From positions 1-64,000 of the forward strand of contig NZ_JAAXKY010000007.1 of the NCBI RefSeq assembly GCF_012911925.1: DNA of 64,000 nt. The letters run 5' to 3'. Below the pieces are notes generated by a model. It made no database searches. It had not been told where the DNA came from and saw only the letters and a program-made list of their open reading frames with translations. The stretch's first letter is position 1. Each line of letters opens with the position of its first letter. Both the position numbers and the translations under genes were made by a program. Of this stretch, positions 46,611 to 58,548 are shown one piece after another. This DNA comes from Pseudonocardia xinjiangensis. Lineage in GTDB: Bacteria > Actinomycetota > Actinomycetes > Mycobacteriales > Pseudonocardiaceae.

Positions 46611-46629
46611 TCTTCCCGCGCGGTCAGTG

Positions 46630-46655
46630 CCCCGGGCGGTGAGCGCCGTCCGGGG
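46630..46655 (+). terminator. Hairpin after etfA
   Basis: CCCCGGGCGGTG and CGCCGTCCGGGG can pair with only two mismatches around a short loop, 20 bp after the etfA stop. No T tract follows. It is a plausible terminator for the etf operon. Confidence 0.55.
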
Positions 46656-46741
46656 TGTGATCGGCGCTGTTCATCGGGTTGCCACCACCGGTCGACGCCC
46701 GCGGGGTTCGGCGTTCGCCCACGTCCCGTACCAACACCGGC

Positions 46742-47506
46742 GTGACCTCATCGCAGGTTCTGGCGCGTACTCCGCAGGCCGCAACCTCACGCTACTCGCT
46801 GTTGATCACCACTGACCCGGACGAGGTACGCGAGGCCCAACGGCTGCGTCACCGCGTCTTCGCCGGAGAGCTCGGCGCCGTGCTGCACACCCCGCAGGCC
46901 GGCCTCGACATCGACCACTTCGACGAGTTCTGCGACCACCTCGTGGTCCGCGACGACGTCACCGGCGAGATCGTCGGCACCTACCGGATGCTGCCGCCCG
47001 ACCGGGCGCGCGCGGCGGGCGGGCTCTACATGGAGTCCGAGTTCGTGATCGACGCGCTGGCGCCGCTGCGGCCGTCGCTCGTGGAGACCGGACGGTCCTG
47101 CGTGCACCCCGACCACCGCGACGGGGCGGTCGTGGGGCTCGTCTGGGCCGGCATCGCCCGGTACATGCTGCTGACGGGGAACCGGTGGCTGGGCGGCTGC
47201 GCGAGCGTCCCGCTGGGCGACGGGGGCGGGCTCGCCGCCGGCGTCCGCGACCGCGTGCGTGCGCGGCACCTGTCCCCACAGCCGTACCGCGTGCAGCCGC
47301 TGCGGCCGTGGGACCCGGCCGGCACCGCTGCGCCCCAGCGGGTCCAGCTGCCCCCGCTGCTGCGCGGCTACCTGCGGCTCGGGGCGTGGGTGGCCGGAGA
47401 GCCCGCGCACGACCCGGACTTCGACTGCGCCGACTTCATGGTGCTGCTCGGCCTGGACCACATGGACGAGCGGTACGTGCGGTTCTTCCTGGGTGACGCG
47501 GAATGA
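46742..47506 (+). CDS. GNAT-type N-acyltransferase (OlsB-like, Rv3027c-like)
   Basis: This gene encodes about 254 residues. It has the OlsB/PF13444 pattern: [19 protein letters not shown], then [37 protein letters not shown], the Cys/His segment [17 protein letters not shown] and the C-terminal [24 protein letters not shown]. OlsB acylates ornithine to form lyso-ornithine lipid. Its stop overlaps the next gene (a PlsC-type acyltransferase) by ATGA, the OlsB-OlsA pairing. Another acyl-acceptor is possible. The start is GTG 46742; upstream frame codons lack family sequence. Confidence 0.85.
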   Translation: MTSSQVLARTPQAATSRYSLLITTDPDEVREAQRLRHRVFAGELGAVLHTPQAGLDIDHFDEFCDHLVVRDDVTGEIVGTYRMLPPDRARAAGGLYMESEFVIDALAPLRPSLVETGRSCVHPDHRDGAVVGLVWAGIARYMLLTGNRWLGGCASVPLGDGGGLAAGVRDRVRARHLSPQPYRVQPLRPWDPAGTAAPQRVQLPPLLRGYLRLGAWVAGEPAHDPDFDCADFMVLLGLDHMDERYVRFFLGDAE

Positions 47507-48405
47507 CCGCGCCGACGGCGCTACCGCACCCGGCGCAGCAGGCGGCGGGCTGGGCGCCCTCGTCGCCGTGCGGACCGGGCTGCCTGCAGGACGACGACCG
47601 GGACGCCGCCTCCCGGCTGCGCATGGCGTCGCGACTGGCCCGGCTGGTCGGGGTGCTGCTCGCCGCCGTGCTCGTGGGGGCCGTGCTGGCCGTGCCGCTG
47701 CTGCGCGGCCCCGTGCGGGGACACGCGCTGCGCGTGGGCTGCCGGGCCGCCCTGCGTGCGGTGGGGGTGCGGCTGCGCGTCAACGGCGGCTTCTCCACCG
47801 GCAGGGCGGGCGTGCTCGTCGTGGCCAACCACCTGTCCTGGATCGACGTGCTCGCCATGGGCGCCGTGCAGCCCGTGCGGATGCTCGCCAAGCAGGAGCT
47901 GCGGGACTGGCCGGTCATCGGAGGGCTGGCCGCGCGCACCGGCGCCCTGTTCGTCGACCGCGCCGGGCTCCGCTCCCTTCCCGCCACCGTCGCCGCTACG
48001 ACCCAGGCGCTGCGCTCCGGTGCCGTCGTCGGCGTCTTCCCGGAGGGCACGACGTGGTGTGGTGCCGCGGCGGGGACGTTCCGGCGGGCGGCGTTCCAGG
48101 CTGCCGTCGACGCGCAGGTGCCGGTGCGGCCGGTGGCGATCGGGCTGCGGCGCCCTGACGGGACTGCGGACCGGTCCTCGGCGTTCGTCGGGGACCAGAC
48201 GCTCTGGGACTCGCTCTCCCGGGTCCTGCGGCTGCCCGCGCTGGTCTGCGAGCTGACCGTCCTCCCGGTGATCCCGCCCGGTGTGGCTGCCGACCGGCGG
48301 GAGCTGGCGCGGCTCGCCGCGGATGCGGTCGGGGCGCACACCGGCGTGACGCATCCGCACACGCGGCACCACCCGTCCTGCGCCGCCGCCCCGGTGGCCG
48401 CATAG
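47503..48405 (+). CDS. PlsC/OlsA-like 1-acyl-glycerol-phosphate acyltransferase
   Basis: This 300-residue membrane acyltransferase has one hydrophobic N-terminal segment (about 45-70), the catalytic HX4D motif NHLSWID (His110, Asp115), the FPEGTT substrate motif near residue 179, and the block GGLAARTGALFVDRAG. It transfers an acyl chain to a lysolipid. Coupled by a 4-bp overlap to an OlsB-like GNAT gene, it could complete ornithine-lipid synthesis. The mycobacterial pair Rv3027c-Rv3026c is in the same order. The C-terminal His/Pro-rich tail is unusual but short. Confidence 0.87.
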   Translation: MTAPTALPHPAQQAAGWAPSSPCGPGCLQDDDRDAASRLRMASRLARLVGVLLAAVLVGAVLAVPLLRGPVRGHALRVGCRAALRAVGVRLRVNGGFSTGRAGVLVVANHLSWIDVLAMGAVQPVRMLAKQELRDWPVIGGLAARTGALFVDRAGLRSLPATVAATTQALRSGAVVGVFPEGTTWCGAAAGTFRRAAFQAAVDAQVPVRPVAIGLRRPDGTADRSSAFVGDQTLWDSLSRVLRLPALVCELTVLPVIPPGVAADRRELARLAADAVGAHTGVTHPHTRHHPSCAAAPVAA

Positions 48406-48493
48406 CCCGGGGTGGCCCACCGCGGGCGACTACTCTGGGGGCGCGTTCAATGACCGGGACGGGTAGCCGACCTGAATGGCAGCGTAGAGCTCA

Positions 48494-49705
48494 GTGACAC
48501 CTCCAGCGATCTATCTCGACCACGCCGCCACCACCCCGATGCTCGACGAGGCGGTGGCGGCGATGACCGATGCGATGCGACGCACCGGCAACGCCTCCTC
48601 GCTCCACACCGCGGGACGCCGCGCCCGGCGCGCCGTCGAGGAGTCCCGCGAACGGATCGCGGCCGCGGTGGGCGCGCGGCCGTCGGAGGTCGTGTTCACC
48701 ACCGGTGGCACCGAGAGCGACAACCTGGCGGTCAAGGGCCTGTACTGGGCGCGCCGTGCCGCCGACCCGCGCCGCATCCGGGTGCTGGTCTCGGCGATCG
48801 AGCACCACGCGGTGCTCGACTCCGCGGAGTGGCTCGCCCACCACGAGGGCGCCGAGGTGGAGCTGCTGGAGGTCGACGAGGTCGGCCGGGTCCGCCCCGA
48901 GACGCTGCGGGCCGCGCTCGCCCGCGACCCCGCGCGGGTGGCGCTGGTCTCGGTCATGTGGGCCAACAACGAGGTCGGCACCGTCAACCCGGTCCGCGAG
49001 CTCGCCGCGATCGCCCATGACTTCGACGTGCCGTTCCACAGCGACGCGGTGCAGGCCGTCGGCGTCCTGCCGGTCGACTTCGCGGCGTGCGGGGCGGACG
49101 CGCTCACCCTCACCGGCCACAAGCTCGGCGGCCCCATCGGGGTCGGCGTGCTGCTGCTCGGGCGGGAGGTGGCGCTCACCCCGCTCCTGCACGGTGGCGG
49201 CCAGGAGCGTGACGTGCGGTCCGGCACCCTGGACACCCCGGCCGTGGTGAGCCTGGCCGCCGCCGTCGAGGTGGCGGCCACCGGCTCGGCCCGCCGGGCG
49301 GCCACCATCGCCGGGCTGCGCGACGACCTCGTCGGCAAGATCCTCGCCGCCGTCCCGGACGCCACGCTCAACGGCGACCCGGGCACCGGCGTCGTCGAGG
49401 GCGGCCCGTCGCGGCTCCCGGGCAACGCGCACCTGTCCTTCCCCGGCTGCGAGGGCGACAGCCTGCTCATGCTGCTCGACGCGCACGGCATCGAGTGCTC
49501 CACCGGCTCGGCGTGCACCGCGGGGGTGGCGCAGCCCAGCCACGTGCTGCTCGCGATGGGTGCCGACGAGGCCACCGCGCGCGGCTCGCTGCGGTTCTCC
49601 CTCGGCCACACCTCCACCCCCGCCGACGTCGACGCCGTGGTCGCGGTGATCGGCGCCGTGGTCGAGCGGGCGCGGCGGGCAGGGCAGCCGGCAGCGGTCC
49701 GATGA
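48494..49705 (+). CDS. iscS: Cysteine desulfurase (IscS/NifS type)
   Basis: This 403-residue PLP enzyme removes sulfur from cysteine as an enzyme persulfide for Fe-S clusters and tRNA thiolation. It contains [23 protein letters not shown], the PLP-lysine region [14 protein letters not shown] and the active-site cysteine loop [11 protein letters not shown]. Its stop overlaps the mnmA start by ATGA. It is therefore positioned to supply sulfur directly for 2-thiouridine formation, as in mycobacteria (Rv3025c-Rv3024c). The GTG start is at 48494. A few codons upstream are open but lack family sequence. Confidence 0.94.
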   Translation: MTPPAIYLDHAATTPMLDEAVAAMTDAMRRTGNASSLHTAGRRARRAVEESRERIAAAVGARPSEVVFTTGGTESDNLAVKGLYWARRAADPRRIRVLVSAIEHHAVLDSAEWLAHHEGAEVELLEVDEVGRVRPETLRAALARDPARVALVSVMWANNEVGTVNPVRELAAIAHDFDVPFHSDAVQAVGVLPVDFAACGADALTLTGHKLGGPIGVGVLLLGREVALTPLLHGGGQERDVRSGTLDTPAVVSLAAAVEVAATGSARRAATIAGLRDDLVGKILAAVPDATLNGDPGTGVVEGGPSRLPGNAHLSFPGCEGDSLLMLLDAHGIECSTGSACTAGVAQPSHVLLAMGADEATARGSLRFSLGHTSTPADVDAVVAVIGAVVERARRAGQPAAVR

Positions 49706-50778
49706 GGGTCCTGGCCGCGATGAGCGGCGGGGTCGACTCCGCCGTGGCGGCGGCCCGCGCCGTCGAGGCGGGGCACGACGTCGTCGGGGTGCACCTGGCG
49801 CTGTCGGAGACCCCGGCCGCGCTGCGCGGCGGCTCCCGGGGGTGCTGCTCACGGGAGGACGCCTCCGACGCCCGGCGGGCCGCCGACGTCCTCGACATCC
49901 CGTTCTACGTCTGGGACTTCGCCGCCCGCTTCACCGCGGACGTGGTGGACGACTTCGTCGCGGCGTACGCGGCGGGACAGACCCCCAACCCGTGCCTGCG
50001 GTGCAACGAGAAGATCAAGTTCTCGGCCCTGCTGGAGCGGGCGCTCGGGCTCGGCTTCGACGCGGTCTGCACCGGGCACTACGCGCGCCTCACCGCCGGC
50101 GAGCTGCGCCGCGCCGTCGACGACGGCAAGGACCAGTCCTACGTGCTCGCCGTGCTGACGCAGCACCAGCTGGCCCACGCGATGTTCCCCATCGGCGACA
50201 CCGAGAAGCCCGCCGTGCGCGCCGAGGCCGCCGCCCGCGGTCTGCGGGTGGCCGACAAGCCCGACAGCCACGACATCTGCTTCATCCCCTCCGGCGACAC
50301 CCGCGCGTTCCTCGGCGCCCGCGTCGGCGCCCGGCCGGGCGCGGTGGTCGACCACGCCACCGGCGAGGAGCTGGCCCGCCACGACGGCGTGCACGGGTTC
50401 ACGGTCGGGCAGCGCAAGGGCCTCGGCATCGACGCGCCCGCAGGCGACGGCCGTCCCCGCTACGTGCTGGGGATCGAGCCCGTCACCGGCACCGTCCGGG
50501 TCGGGCCGGCGTCCGCGCTCGACGTCCGCACGATCGACGCCGTGCGCCCGGTCTGGAGCGCGGGACACGCGCCGGCCGACCGGTTCCCGTGCGTGGCCCA
50601 GGTCCGGGCCCACGGCGGCCTGGCCGCAGCGGTGGCCGTGCCCTCGGCCGACGGGCTGCGTGTTGAGCTCGACGAGCCGCTGCGCGGCGTCGCTCCTGGC
50701 CAGGCGGTCGCCCTGTACCGCCCGGACGACGCGGGCGACGTCGTGCTGGGCAGCGCCACGATCACCGGGGCGCACTGA
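49702..50778 (+). CDS. mnmA: tRNA-specific 2-thiouridylase MnmA
   Basis: This 358-residue enzyme thiolates uridine-34 of Lys, Glu and Gln tRNAs. The ATP-binding PP-loop is [12 protein letters not shown] (about residues 6-17). The catalytic cysteines are in [15 protein letters not shown] and [14 protein letters not shown], followed by the beta domains with [13 protein letters not shown]. It uses persulfide from the IscS encoded just upstream with a 4-bp overlap. All motifs are complete. The older name trmU is used in mycobacteria. Confidence 0.95.
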   Translation: MRVLAAMSGGVDSAVAAARAVEAGHDVVGVHLALSETPAALRGGSRGCCSREDASDARRAADVLDIPFYVWDFAARFTADVVDDFVAAYAAGQTPNPCLRCNEKIKFSALLERALGLGFDAVCTGHYARLTAGELRRAVDDGKDQSYVLAVLTQHQLAHAMFPIGDTEKPAVRAEAAARGLRVADKPDSHDICFIPSGDTRAFLGARVGARPGAVVDHATGEELARHDGVHGFTVGQRKGLGIDAPAGDGRPRYVLGIEPVTGTVRVGPASALDVRTIDAVRPVWSAGHAPADRFPCVAQVRAHGGLAAAVAVPSADGLRVELDEPLRGVAPGQAVALYRPDDAGDVVLGSATITGAH

Positions 50779-50863
50779 GCTCGGGCCGCCGGTCCGCAGT
50801 TCTCCCGCCGAGTGGCGGTGTCGCCCGGCCCGGGGGACGCTTCGCGCGCACGAGGAGGTGCGC

Positions 50864-51670
50864 ATGGTGTCCGACACCGGAGCGGCGGCGCGGGACTTGG
50901 TCCGCAGTGCCCCCGTGGTCCTGCTCGGCCGCGTCGGCCTGGTGGCGTACGGGGTGGTGCACCTGCTGGTCGGCGCGCTCGCCGTGCAGGTCGCGCTCGG
51001 TGATCGGGAACGGGTCGACAAGAAGGGCGCGCTCCAGGCGATCGCGGAGCGCGGGCCGGGGGTGGCCCTGCTGTGGGTGATCACGGTCGGCCTGGTCGCA
51101 CTCGTGGTCTGGCAGCTCGCCGAGGCCGTGTGGGGCCACCGCGGAGAACCGGTCGGGAACCGCGTGCTGCGGACCGCCGTCAACCTCGCGGAGGCGGCGC
51201 TGTTCGGCGTGCTGGCCTGGTCGGCCGGATCGGTCGCCGCGAGCGGAGGCGCACCGTCGCAGAAGCCGTCGTTCGCCACGGTCGTGTTCGGCCTGCCCGG
51301 GGGCCCGCTGCTCGTGGGACTCGCCGGCGTCGGGCTCGTCATCGGGGGCGGCTACGCGGTGCACGGTGGCCCCACGCACGCGTTCCTGCACGAGCTCGAC
51401 CTGCGGGGGGCGGGGCTCAACCGCTCGCTGCTGGTCACCCGTGTCGGCCAGGTCGGGTGGACCGCACTCGGGCTGGTCTACGGGATCCCCGGCGTGCTGC
51501 TCGTCGTCGCCGCGGTGCGGTTCGACCCGGCGCAGCCGACCGGCCTCGACGCGGGGCTGCAGGTCGTGGCCGACCAGCCGTACGGGCCGGTGGTCCTCAT
51601 GGTGCTGGCTCTCGGACTGGTCGCGTTCGGGGTCTACTGCTTCTTCGACGCCCGGTACCGGAAGGCATGA
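50864..51670 (+). CDS. DUF1206 membrane protein
   Basis: This 268-residue protein has six hydrophobic segments arranged as three repeats of about 80-90 residues. Each repeat begins with a phrase like LLGRVGLVAYGVVHLLVGALA or VGQVGWTALGLVYGIPGVLLV and ends with a KA/LDAGLQ-type loop, the DUF1206 pattern. It is inner-membrane located and no function is known. A strong GAGGAGG ribosome binding site precedes the ATG at 50864. It lies between mnmA and the MetE-like gene, with no overlaps. Confidence 0.87.
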   Translation: MVSDTGAAARDLVRSAPVVLLGRVGLVAYGVVHLLVGALAVQVALGDRERVDKKGALQAIAERGPGVALLWVITVGLVALVVWQLAEAVWGHRGEPVGNRVLRTAVNLAEAALFGVLAWSAGSVAASGGAPSQKPSFATVVFGLPGGPLLVGLAGVGLVIGGGYAVHGGPTHAFLHELDLRGAGLNRSLLVTRVGQVGWTALGLVYGIPGVLLVVAAVRFDPAQPTGLDAGLQVVADQPYGPVVLMVLALGLVAFGVYCFFDARYRKA

Positions 51671-51699
51671 CCGCGCACGGCGGGTGGTAGACACCGGCC

Positions 51700-52857
51700 G
51701 TGAGTACCGATGACGCCCTCGAGGCCGCGATCGCAGCGGCCGGCCTGGCCGGGGCCACCCCGGGACGCACGGCGGGCGGCGGCGCGATGGTCGTGCCGGA
51801 CCCGGTCGACGACACCGAGGAGGCCGCGCCGCTGCCGCGCTGGCCCGACGGCGCCGCCACGGGAGTCGGCTCCCTGCCCGGCACCGATCCGCGCGAGGCC
51901 GCCGCCGCGGTCGTGGGCGAGCTACCGCTGTTGCCCTTCCTGCCGGAGCTGCCGGCCCGCGGGGTCGGTGCCGACATGATCGGCCGTACCGCGGCGCTGC
52001 TCGTGGACATCGCCGTGGAGGTCGTGCCCAGCGGCTACCGGGTCACGGCCCGGCCGGGAGGTGACCACCGCCGCGCCGTCGACCTGCTGCGCACCGACCT
52101 CGACGCGCTCGACGAGGCCTGCGAGGTCGCCCGGCCGGGCTGGGTGAAGGTGCAGGTGGCCGGGCCGTGGACGCTCGCGGCGGCCGTCGAGGTGCACTCG
52201 GGCCACCGGGTGCTCACCGACCACGGTGCGGTCAGCGAGTTCGCGGCGAGCCTGCTGGACGGGCTGCGGGTGCACATCGCGGAGGTGGCCGCCCGTACCG
52301 GCGCCCAGGTGCTGGTGCAGCTCGACGAGCCCACCCTGCCTGCGGTGCTCGCCGGCACGCTGCCCACGGCGTCGGGCTACGGGACGGTGCGCTCGGTGGG
52401 GCGCAACGAGGCGCAGGACGCGCTGCGCGACCTCGTCACGGGCCTCGGGGTGCCGGTGGTGGTGCACTGCTGCGCGGACCGGCCGCCGGTGCGGCTGCTC
52501 GCCGGCATCGGCGCCGCCGGCATCGGGATCGACGCCACCCGGCCCGTGTTCTCCGGCAGCAGCGCACTGCCCGCCGCGCTCGACACGCTCGGTGAGGTCT
52601 GGGACAGCGGCACGCCGTTGCTGCTGGGACTGGTGCCGGCGCTCGACCCCGGACGGCCGGTGACGTCGCGGGACCTCGCCCGACCCGCCTTCGACCTCGC
52701 CGACCGGCTGGGCTTCGACCGTTCGCGGCTCGCGACCCTCGCCGTACCCACCACGACCTGCGGGTTGGCCGGCGCGACCCCGACGTGGGCCCGGCGCGCG
52801 CTGGCCCTGTCCCGTGAGCTGGGTGACGCATTCCTCGACCCGCCCGAGGAGTCCTGA
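51700..52857 (+). CDS. Cobalamin-independent methionine synthase-like protein (Rv3015c-like)
   Basis: This 385-residue protein corresponds to the C-terminal catalytic half of MetE. It contains ATGVGSLPGTDPREAAA, LVQLDEPTLPAVLAG, VVVHCCADRPPV with an H-x-C zinc-type pair, and TTTCGLAGATPTWARRA with the third Cys. Full MetE is about twice as long, so this is probably not the main methionine synthase. Such proteins are conserved upstream of ligA in actinobacteria and may transfer methyl groups to another thiol. The start is GTG. A TAGACA box (51688-51693) lies 6 nt before it. Confidence 0.83.
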   Translation: MSTDDALEAAIAAAGLAGATPGRTAGGGAMVVPDPVDDTEEAAPLPRWPDGAATGVGSLPGTDPREAAAAVVGELPLLPFLPELPARGVGADMIGRTAALLVDIAVEVVPSGYRVTARPGGDHRRAVDLLRTDLDALDEACEVARPGWVKVQVAGPWTLAAAVEVHSGHRVLTDHGAVSEFAASLLDGLRVHIAEVAARTGAQVLVQLDEPTLPAVLAGTLPTASGYGTVRSVGRNEAQDALRDLVTGLGVPVVVHCCADRPPVRLLAGIGAAGIGIDATRPVFSGSSALPAALDTLGEVWDSGTPLLLGLVPALDPGRPVTSRDLARPAFDLADRLGFDRSRLATLAVPTTTCGLAGATPTWARRALALSRELGDAFLDPPEES

Positions 52858-52894
52858 GTCTTTTGTCCCTCGTGCCGCGCGTACCGTGCCAGGC

Positions 52895-53995
52895 ATGCAC
52901 GGTGACCGTCTGCTGCTCGGCCCGGGACCATCGACCCCGTACCCGGAGGCTGTCGAGGCACTGGCCCGCCCGGTGCTCGGCCACCTCGATCCGGAGTACC
53001 TCGCGCTGATCCACGAGACCGGCGACCGCTTGCGCCAGGTCTTCCGCACCGAGAACCCGTTGACGCTCCCGGTCAGCGGCACGGGCTCGGCCGGCATGGA
53101 GGCCTGCCTCGCCTCGCTGCTGGAGCCGGGGGAGACGGTGATCGTCGGCGTCAACGGCTACTTCGGTGAGCGGCTCTGCGAGGTCGCGCACCGCGGCGGC
53201 GCGCGGGTGGTGCGGGTCGAGGCCCCGTGGGGCACCGCGCTCGACCCGGCCGACGTCCTCGCCGCGCACCGGGCCCACCCGCAGGCCGCGCTCGTGGCGG
53301 TCGTAGCGGCGGAGACGTCCACCGGCGTCCGCAACGACGTCGCCCCGCTCGGGCCGGAGCTCGCGCAGACCGACACGCTGCTGCTCGTCGACGCCGTCAC
53401 CGCGCTCGGCGGCACCCCGCTCGAGGTCGACGCCTGGCAGATCGACGCCTGCTACTCCGCGTCCCAGAAGTGCCTCGGCGCCCCGCCCGGGCTCGCCCCG
53501 GTGACGCTCGGCCCGCGCGCCGTCGCGAAGATGCGCAACCGCACCACCCCGATCCACTCCTTCTACCTGGACCTGGGCCTGCTCCACGACTACTTCCTGG
53601 CGAGCCCGCCGCGCTACCACCACACGGCGTCGTCCACGCTCGCGTACGCGCTGCACGCGGGGCTGGGACGGCTGCTGGAGGAGGGCGTGGAGTCGGTCTG
53701 GGACCGGCACGCGCGGGTCGGTGCGCTGCTGCAGTCAGAGCTGCCCGAGCTGGGCTTCTCGCTGGTCGCGCCCGACGGCTCCCGGCTCCCGCAGCTCACC
53801 ACCGCGGTGCTGCCCGACGGCCTGGAGGACGGACCGGCCCGCACCCGCCTGCTGGCCGAGTACGGGATCGAGGTCGGCGGCGGGCTCGGGGATCTCGCCG
53901 GCCGGGCGTGGCGGATCGGCCTGATGGGCCACGCCGCCACGGAACGCTCCGTGGTGACCCTCCTGGGCGCGACGAGAGAACTCCTGAAGGCCTAG
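52895..53995 (+). CDS. Class V aminotransferase, alanine-glyoxylate type
   Basis: This 366-residue PLP enzyme begins LLLGPGPSTPYPEAVEALARPVLGHLDPE. It has the phosphate-binding TLPVSGTGSAGMEA, AETSTGVRND, the aspartate LLVDAVTALGG and the Schiff-base Lys in CYSASQKCLGAPPGLAPV, then PIHSFYLDLGLLHDYF. This matches alanine-glyoxylate/serine-pyruvate aminotransferases, which move amino groups to glyoxylate or pyruvate. The ATG is preceded by a TACCGT box (52882-52887). It is followed by the second palindromic element. The substrate is not fixed by sequence. Confidence 0.87.
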   Translation: MHGDRLLLGPGPSTPYPEAVEALARPVLGHLDPEYLALIHETGDRLRQVFRTENPLTLPVSGTGSAGMEACLASLLEPGETVIVGVNGYFGERLCEVAHRGGARVVRVEAPWGTALDPADVLAAHRAHPQAALVAVVAAETSTGVRNDVAPLGPELAQTDTLLLVDAVTALGGTPLEVDAWQIDACYSASQKCLGAPPGLAPVTLGPRAVAKMRNRTTPIHSFYLDLGLLHDYFLASPPRYHHTASSTLAYALHAGLGRLLEEGVESVWDRHARVGALLQSELPELGFSLVAPDGSRLPQLTTAVLPDGLEDGPARTRLLAEYGIEVGGGLGDLAGRAWRIGLMGHAATERSVVTLLGATRELLKA

Positions 53996-54010
53996 AACCC
54001 TCCGGGGGTG

Positions 54011-56540
<2,530 letters not shown>

Positions 56541-56571
56541 GCCCCCGATCGTGTCAGCCGTGAGTCCGTAT

Positions 56572-56617
56572 GATCGATGTGCCGAGGGCCTCAGGTAGGG
56601 CCGCTCGGCTGTCGATC
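56572..56617. terminator. Long hairpin after ligA
   Basis: Three consecutive pairing blocks (GATCGA/TCGATC, GCCGAG/CTCGGC and GGCC/GGCC) form a stem of about 16 bp around an 8-nt loop. It lies 32 bp after the ligA stop and before the BKACE-like gene. It is probably the ligA terminator, although it could be a regulatory leader of the next gene. Confidence 0.65.
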
Positions 56618-56654
56618 GTTGTACGACTCGGTTTTACGGTTCGGGGGTGGGCGG

Positions 56655-57374
56655 GTGCTGCAGGCGGTTCTGAACGGATCGCGGCCGGCCGACGCGCATC
56701 CTGCACTCCCGGTCCTTGCGCGGCATCTCGCGCGCGACGCCCGTGACGTGGCGCAGTTGGGCATCACGTCGGTGCACGTGCACCCCCGCGGGCCCGACCA
56801 GCAGGAGACGCTCGACCCGATCTACGTCGGCGACACCGTGGCGGCCATCCGCGCGCAGGTGCCCGGCATGGAGATCGGTGTCACCACCGGCCGCTGGATC
56901 CAGCCCGACCCCCTCAAGCGCATCGAGGCCGTGCTCGCGTGGGGGCACCTCGGGGTCGGAAAGCCCGATGTCTGCTCGGTCAACGTGCACGAGAAGGGCT
57001 GGGTCGACGTCTGCGCCGCGGCGGCGTCGGTGGGGATCGGTGTTGAGCTCGGCGTCTGGACCAGCGGCGACGCAGTCACACTGCGCACCACCGGCGTGCC
57101 GCGGGGTACCACCCGCGTGCTGGCGGAGTCCACCGTCTCCGATCCGGAGACGGCCGTGGCCGAGGCGGTGCGCATCCTGCGCGCGCTGGGCACGCTCCCG
57201 GTGCCGATCCTGCTCCACGGCGAGGAGGACGGCGCCTGGCCGGTGCTGGAGTACGCGATGCGGATGGGCATCGACACCCGCATCGGCTTCGAGGACGTCC
57301 TCGTCACCCCCAGGGGCTGGCTGGCCACGGGCAACGACCATCTCGCCGAGCTCGCGCTGGAGATCCGCGTCTGA
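56655..57374 (+). CDS. Short BKACE-family (DUF849) beta-keto acid cleavage protein
   Basis: This gene encodes about 239 residues. It has the family opening AVLNGSRPADAHPALPV, the metal-binding THP-like SVHVHPRGPDQQETL (HVHPR) and TIM-barrel repeats (EIGVTTGRWI, VCSVNVHEKGWVDV, VPILLHGEEDG, RIGFEDVLVTPRG). BKACE enzymes condense beta-keto acids with acetyl-CoA. This one is shorter than the usual ~270-300 and lacks the N-terminal TAAVNG-type strand in full, so it may have another substrate. The start is probably GTG 56655. It could be misnamed if it is a different TIM-barrel metalloprotein. Confidence 0.72.
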   Translation: MLQAVLNGSRPADAHPALPVLARHLARDARDVAQLGITSVHVHPRGPDQQETLDPIYVGDTVAAIRAQVPGMEIGVTTGRWIQPDPLKRIEAVLAWGHLGVGKPDVCSVNVHEKGWVDVCAAAASVGIGVELGVWTSGDAVTLRTTGVPRGTTRVLAESTVSDPETAVAEAVRILRALGTLPVPILLHGEEDGAWPVLEYAMRMGIDTRIGFEDVLVTPRGWLATGNDHLAELALEIRV

Positions 57375-57385
57375 TCTCGTTTTGG

Positions 57386-57400
57386 CTTCTGCAACAGAAG
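57386..57400. promoter_or_regulatory. Perfect dyad upstream of the reductase-desaturase pair
   Basis: CTTCTG-CAA-CAGAAG is a perfect 6-3-6 inverted repeat 63 bp before the reductase start, and AT-rich relative to its surroundings. It is a candidate regulator site. A TACCGT box at 57451-57456 lies 7 nt before the ATG. Confidence 0.5.
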
Positions 57401-57463
57401 GGGCCGATCACTCGTGGTCGAGGACGTGGCCGACTGTGGGAAGCGCGCAATACCGTCGAGTAC

Positions 57464-58537
57464 ATGGGAGTTCTGGGCGAAATCGGACGGCGGGCGCGAG
57501 TGGCGGCCACCTGGTTCACGCAGCCGCTGCTGCCCGATGACCTGCTCGGCACGCTGAACCCACTGTGGTCCTCCCGGGAGCCGCACGCCCGCGTCGTGGG
57601 GCTACGCCGGGAGACCGCCGACACCACCACCCTGCTGCTGCGCACCGGGCCGGGCCGTCCGCGGCACCGGCCGGGCCAGTTCGTCGGTGTGGGCACCCGG
57701 CTCGACGGCGTCTGGCACTGGCGCACCTACTCGGTGACGTCGTGCCCCGGCGACCCACTGCTCGCCGTCACCGTCACCGCGTTGCCGGGCGGCACCGTCT
57801 CGGGCGCGCTCGCGCACGGCACCCCGGTGGGGACGCTGCTGCGGATCGGACCCCCCGCCGGTGAGTTCGTGCTGCCGGAGCCGGTGCCGGAGAAGCTGCT
57901 GTTCCTCACCGCGGGGAGCGGGATCACCCCCGTCATGGGGATGCTGCGCGACCTGGCGGCCACCCGGCCGGAGGCGCTGAGCGGGGCGGTGCTCGTGCAC
58001 TGCGACCGCACGCCGTCCGACCTGGTCTTCGGCCCGGAGCTGCGGGACCTGGCAGCCACCACCGGCCTGACGCTGGTGGAGCGGCACACCGCCGTGCGGG
58101 GGCGGCTCACCCCGGACAACCTGACCGACGACGTCCCTGACTGGGCCGCGCGCCAGGCGTGGGCCTGCGGGCCCGCCGCGATGATCGACGCCTTCACCGA
58201 GCACTGGGCCAGGGCGGGCGATCCCACCGCGCTGCACGTCGAGCTGTTCACCCCACCCGTGCCCGTCGCGACCGATGCCACCGGCGGCCGCGTCTCCTTC
58301 ACCACCAGCGGGATCGAGACCGACGCCGCCCCCGGCACGCCGCTCATGGTGGCGGGCGAGGCGGCGGGCGCACTGCTGCCCAACGGCTGCCGCATGGGCA
58401 TTTGTCACACCTGCGTGGGCCGGCTGCGCTCCGGCGCCGTCCGGGACCTGCGCACCGGCGACCTGCACGACACCCCCGGCGAACCCGTCCGCACCTGTGT
58501 CTCCGGTGCCGCGGGCGACGTCGAGATCGAACTCTAG
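57464..58537 (+). CDS. Ferredoxin reductase with [2Fe-2S] domain, desaturase partner
   Basis: This 357-residue protein has an FAD domain (RPGQFVGVGTR, RTYSVTS), an NAD(P)-binding domain (LLFLTAGSGITPVMGMLRDL) and a C-terminal plant-type ferredoxin domain with CRMGICHTCVGRL (cysteines near 309, 314 and 317, fourth near 345). It passes electrons to the fatty-acid desaturase encoded 11 bp downstream, like M. tuberculosis Rv3230c with DesA3. It is a member of a two-gene operon starting with a leaderless-type start. Confidence 0.92.
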   Translation: MGVLGEIGRRARVAATWFTQPLLPDDLLGTLNPLWSSREPHARVVGLRRETADTTTLLLRTGPGRPRHRPGQFVGVGTRLDGVWHWRTYSVTSCPGDPLLAVTVTALPGGTVSGALAHGTPVGTLLRIGPPAGEFVLPEPVPEKLLFLTAGSGITPVMGMLRDLAATRPEALSGAVLVHCDRTPSDLVFGPELRDLAATTGLTLVERHTAVRGRLTPDNLTDDVPDWAARQAWACGPAAMIDAFTEHWARAGDPTALHVELFTPPVPVATDATGGRVSFTTSGIETDAAPGTPLMVAGEAAGALLPNGCRMGICHTCVGRLRSGAVRDLRTGDLHDTPGEPVRTCVSGAAGDVEIEL

Positions 58538-58548
58538 GAGGCATCTCC

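Noticed and set aside
56560-56598. 12-codon ORF (GTG to TAG) just after ligA
   Set aside because: It overlaps the strong hairpin after ligA and has no ribosome binding site, so it is more likely a chance frame.
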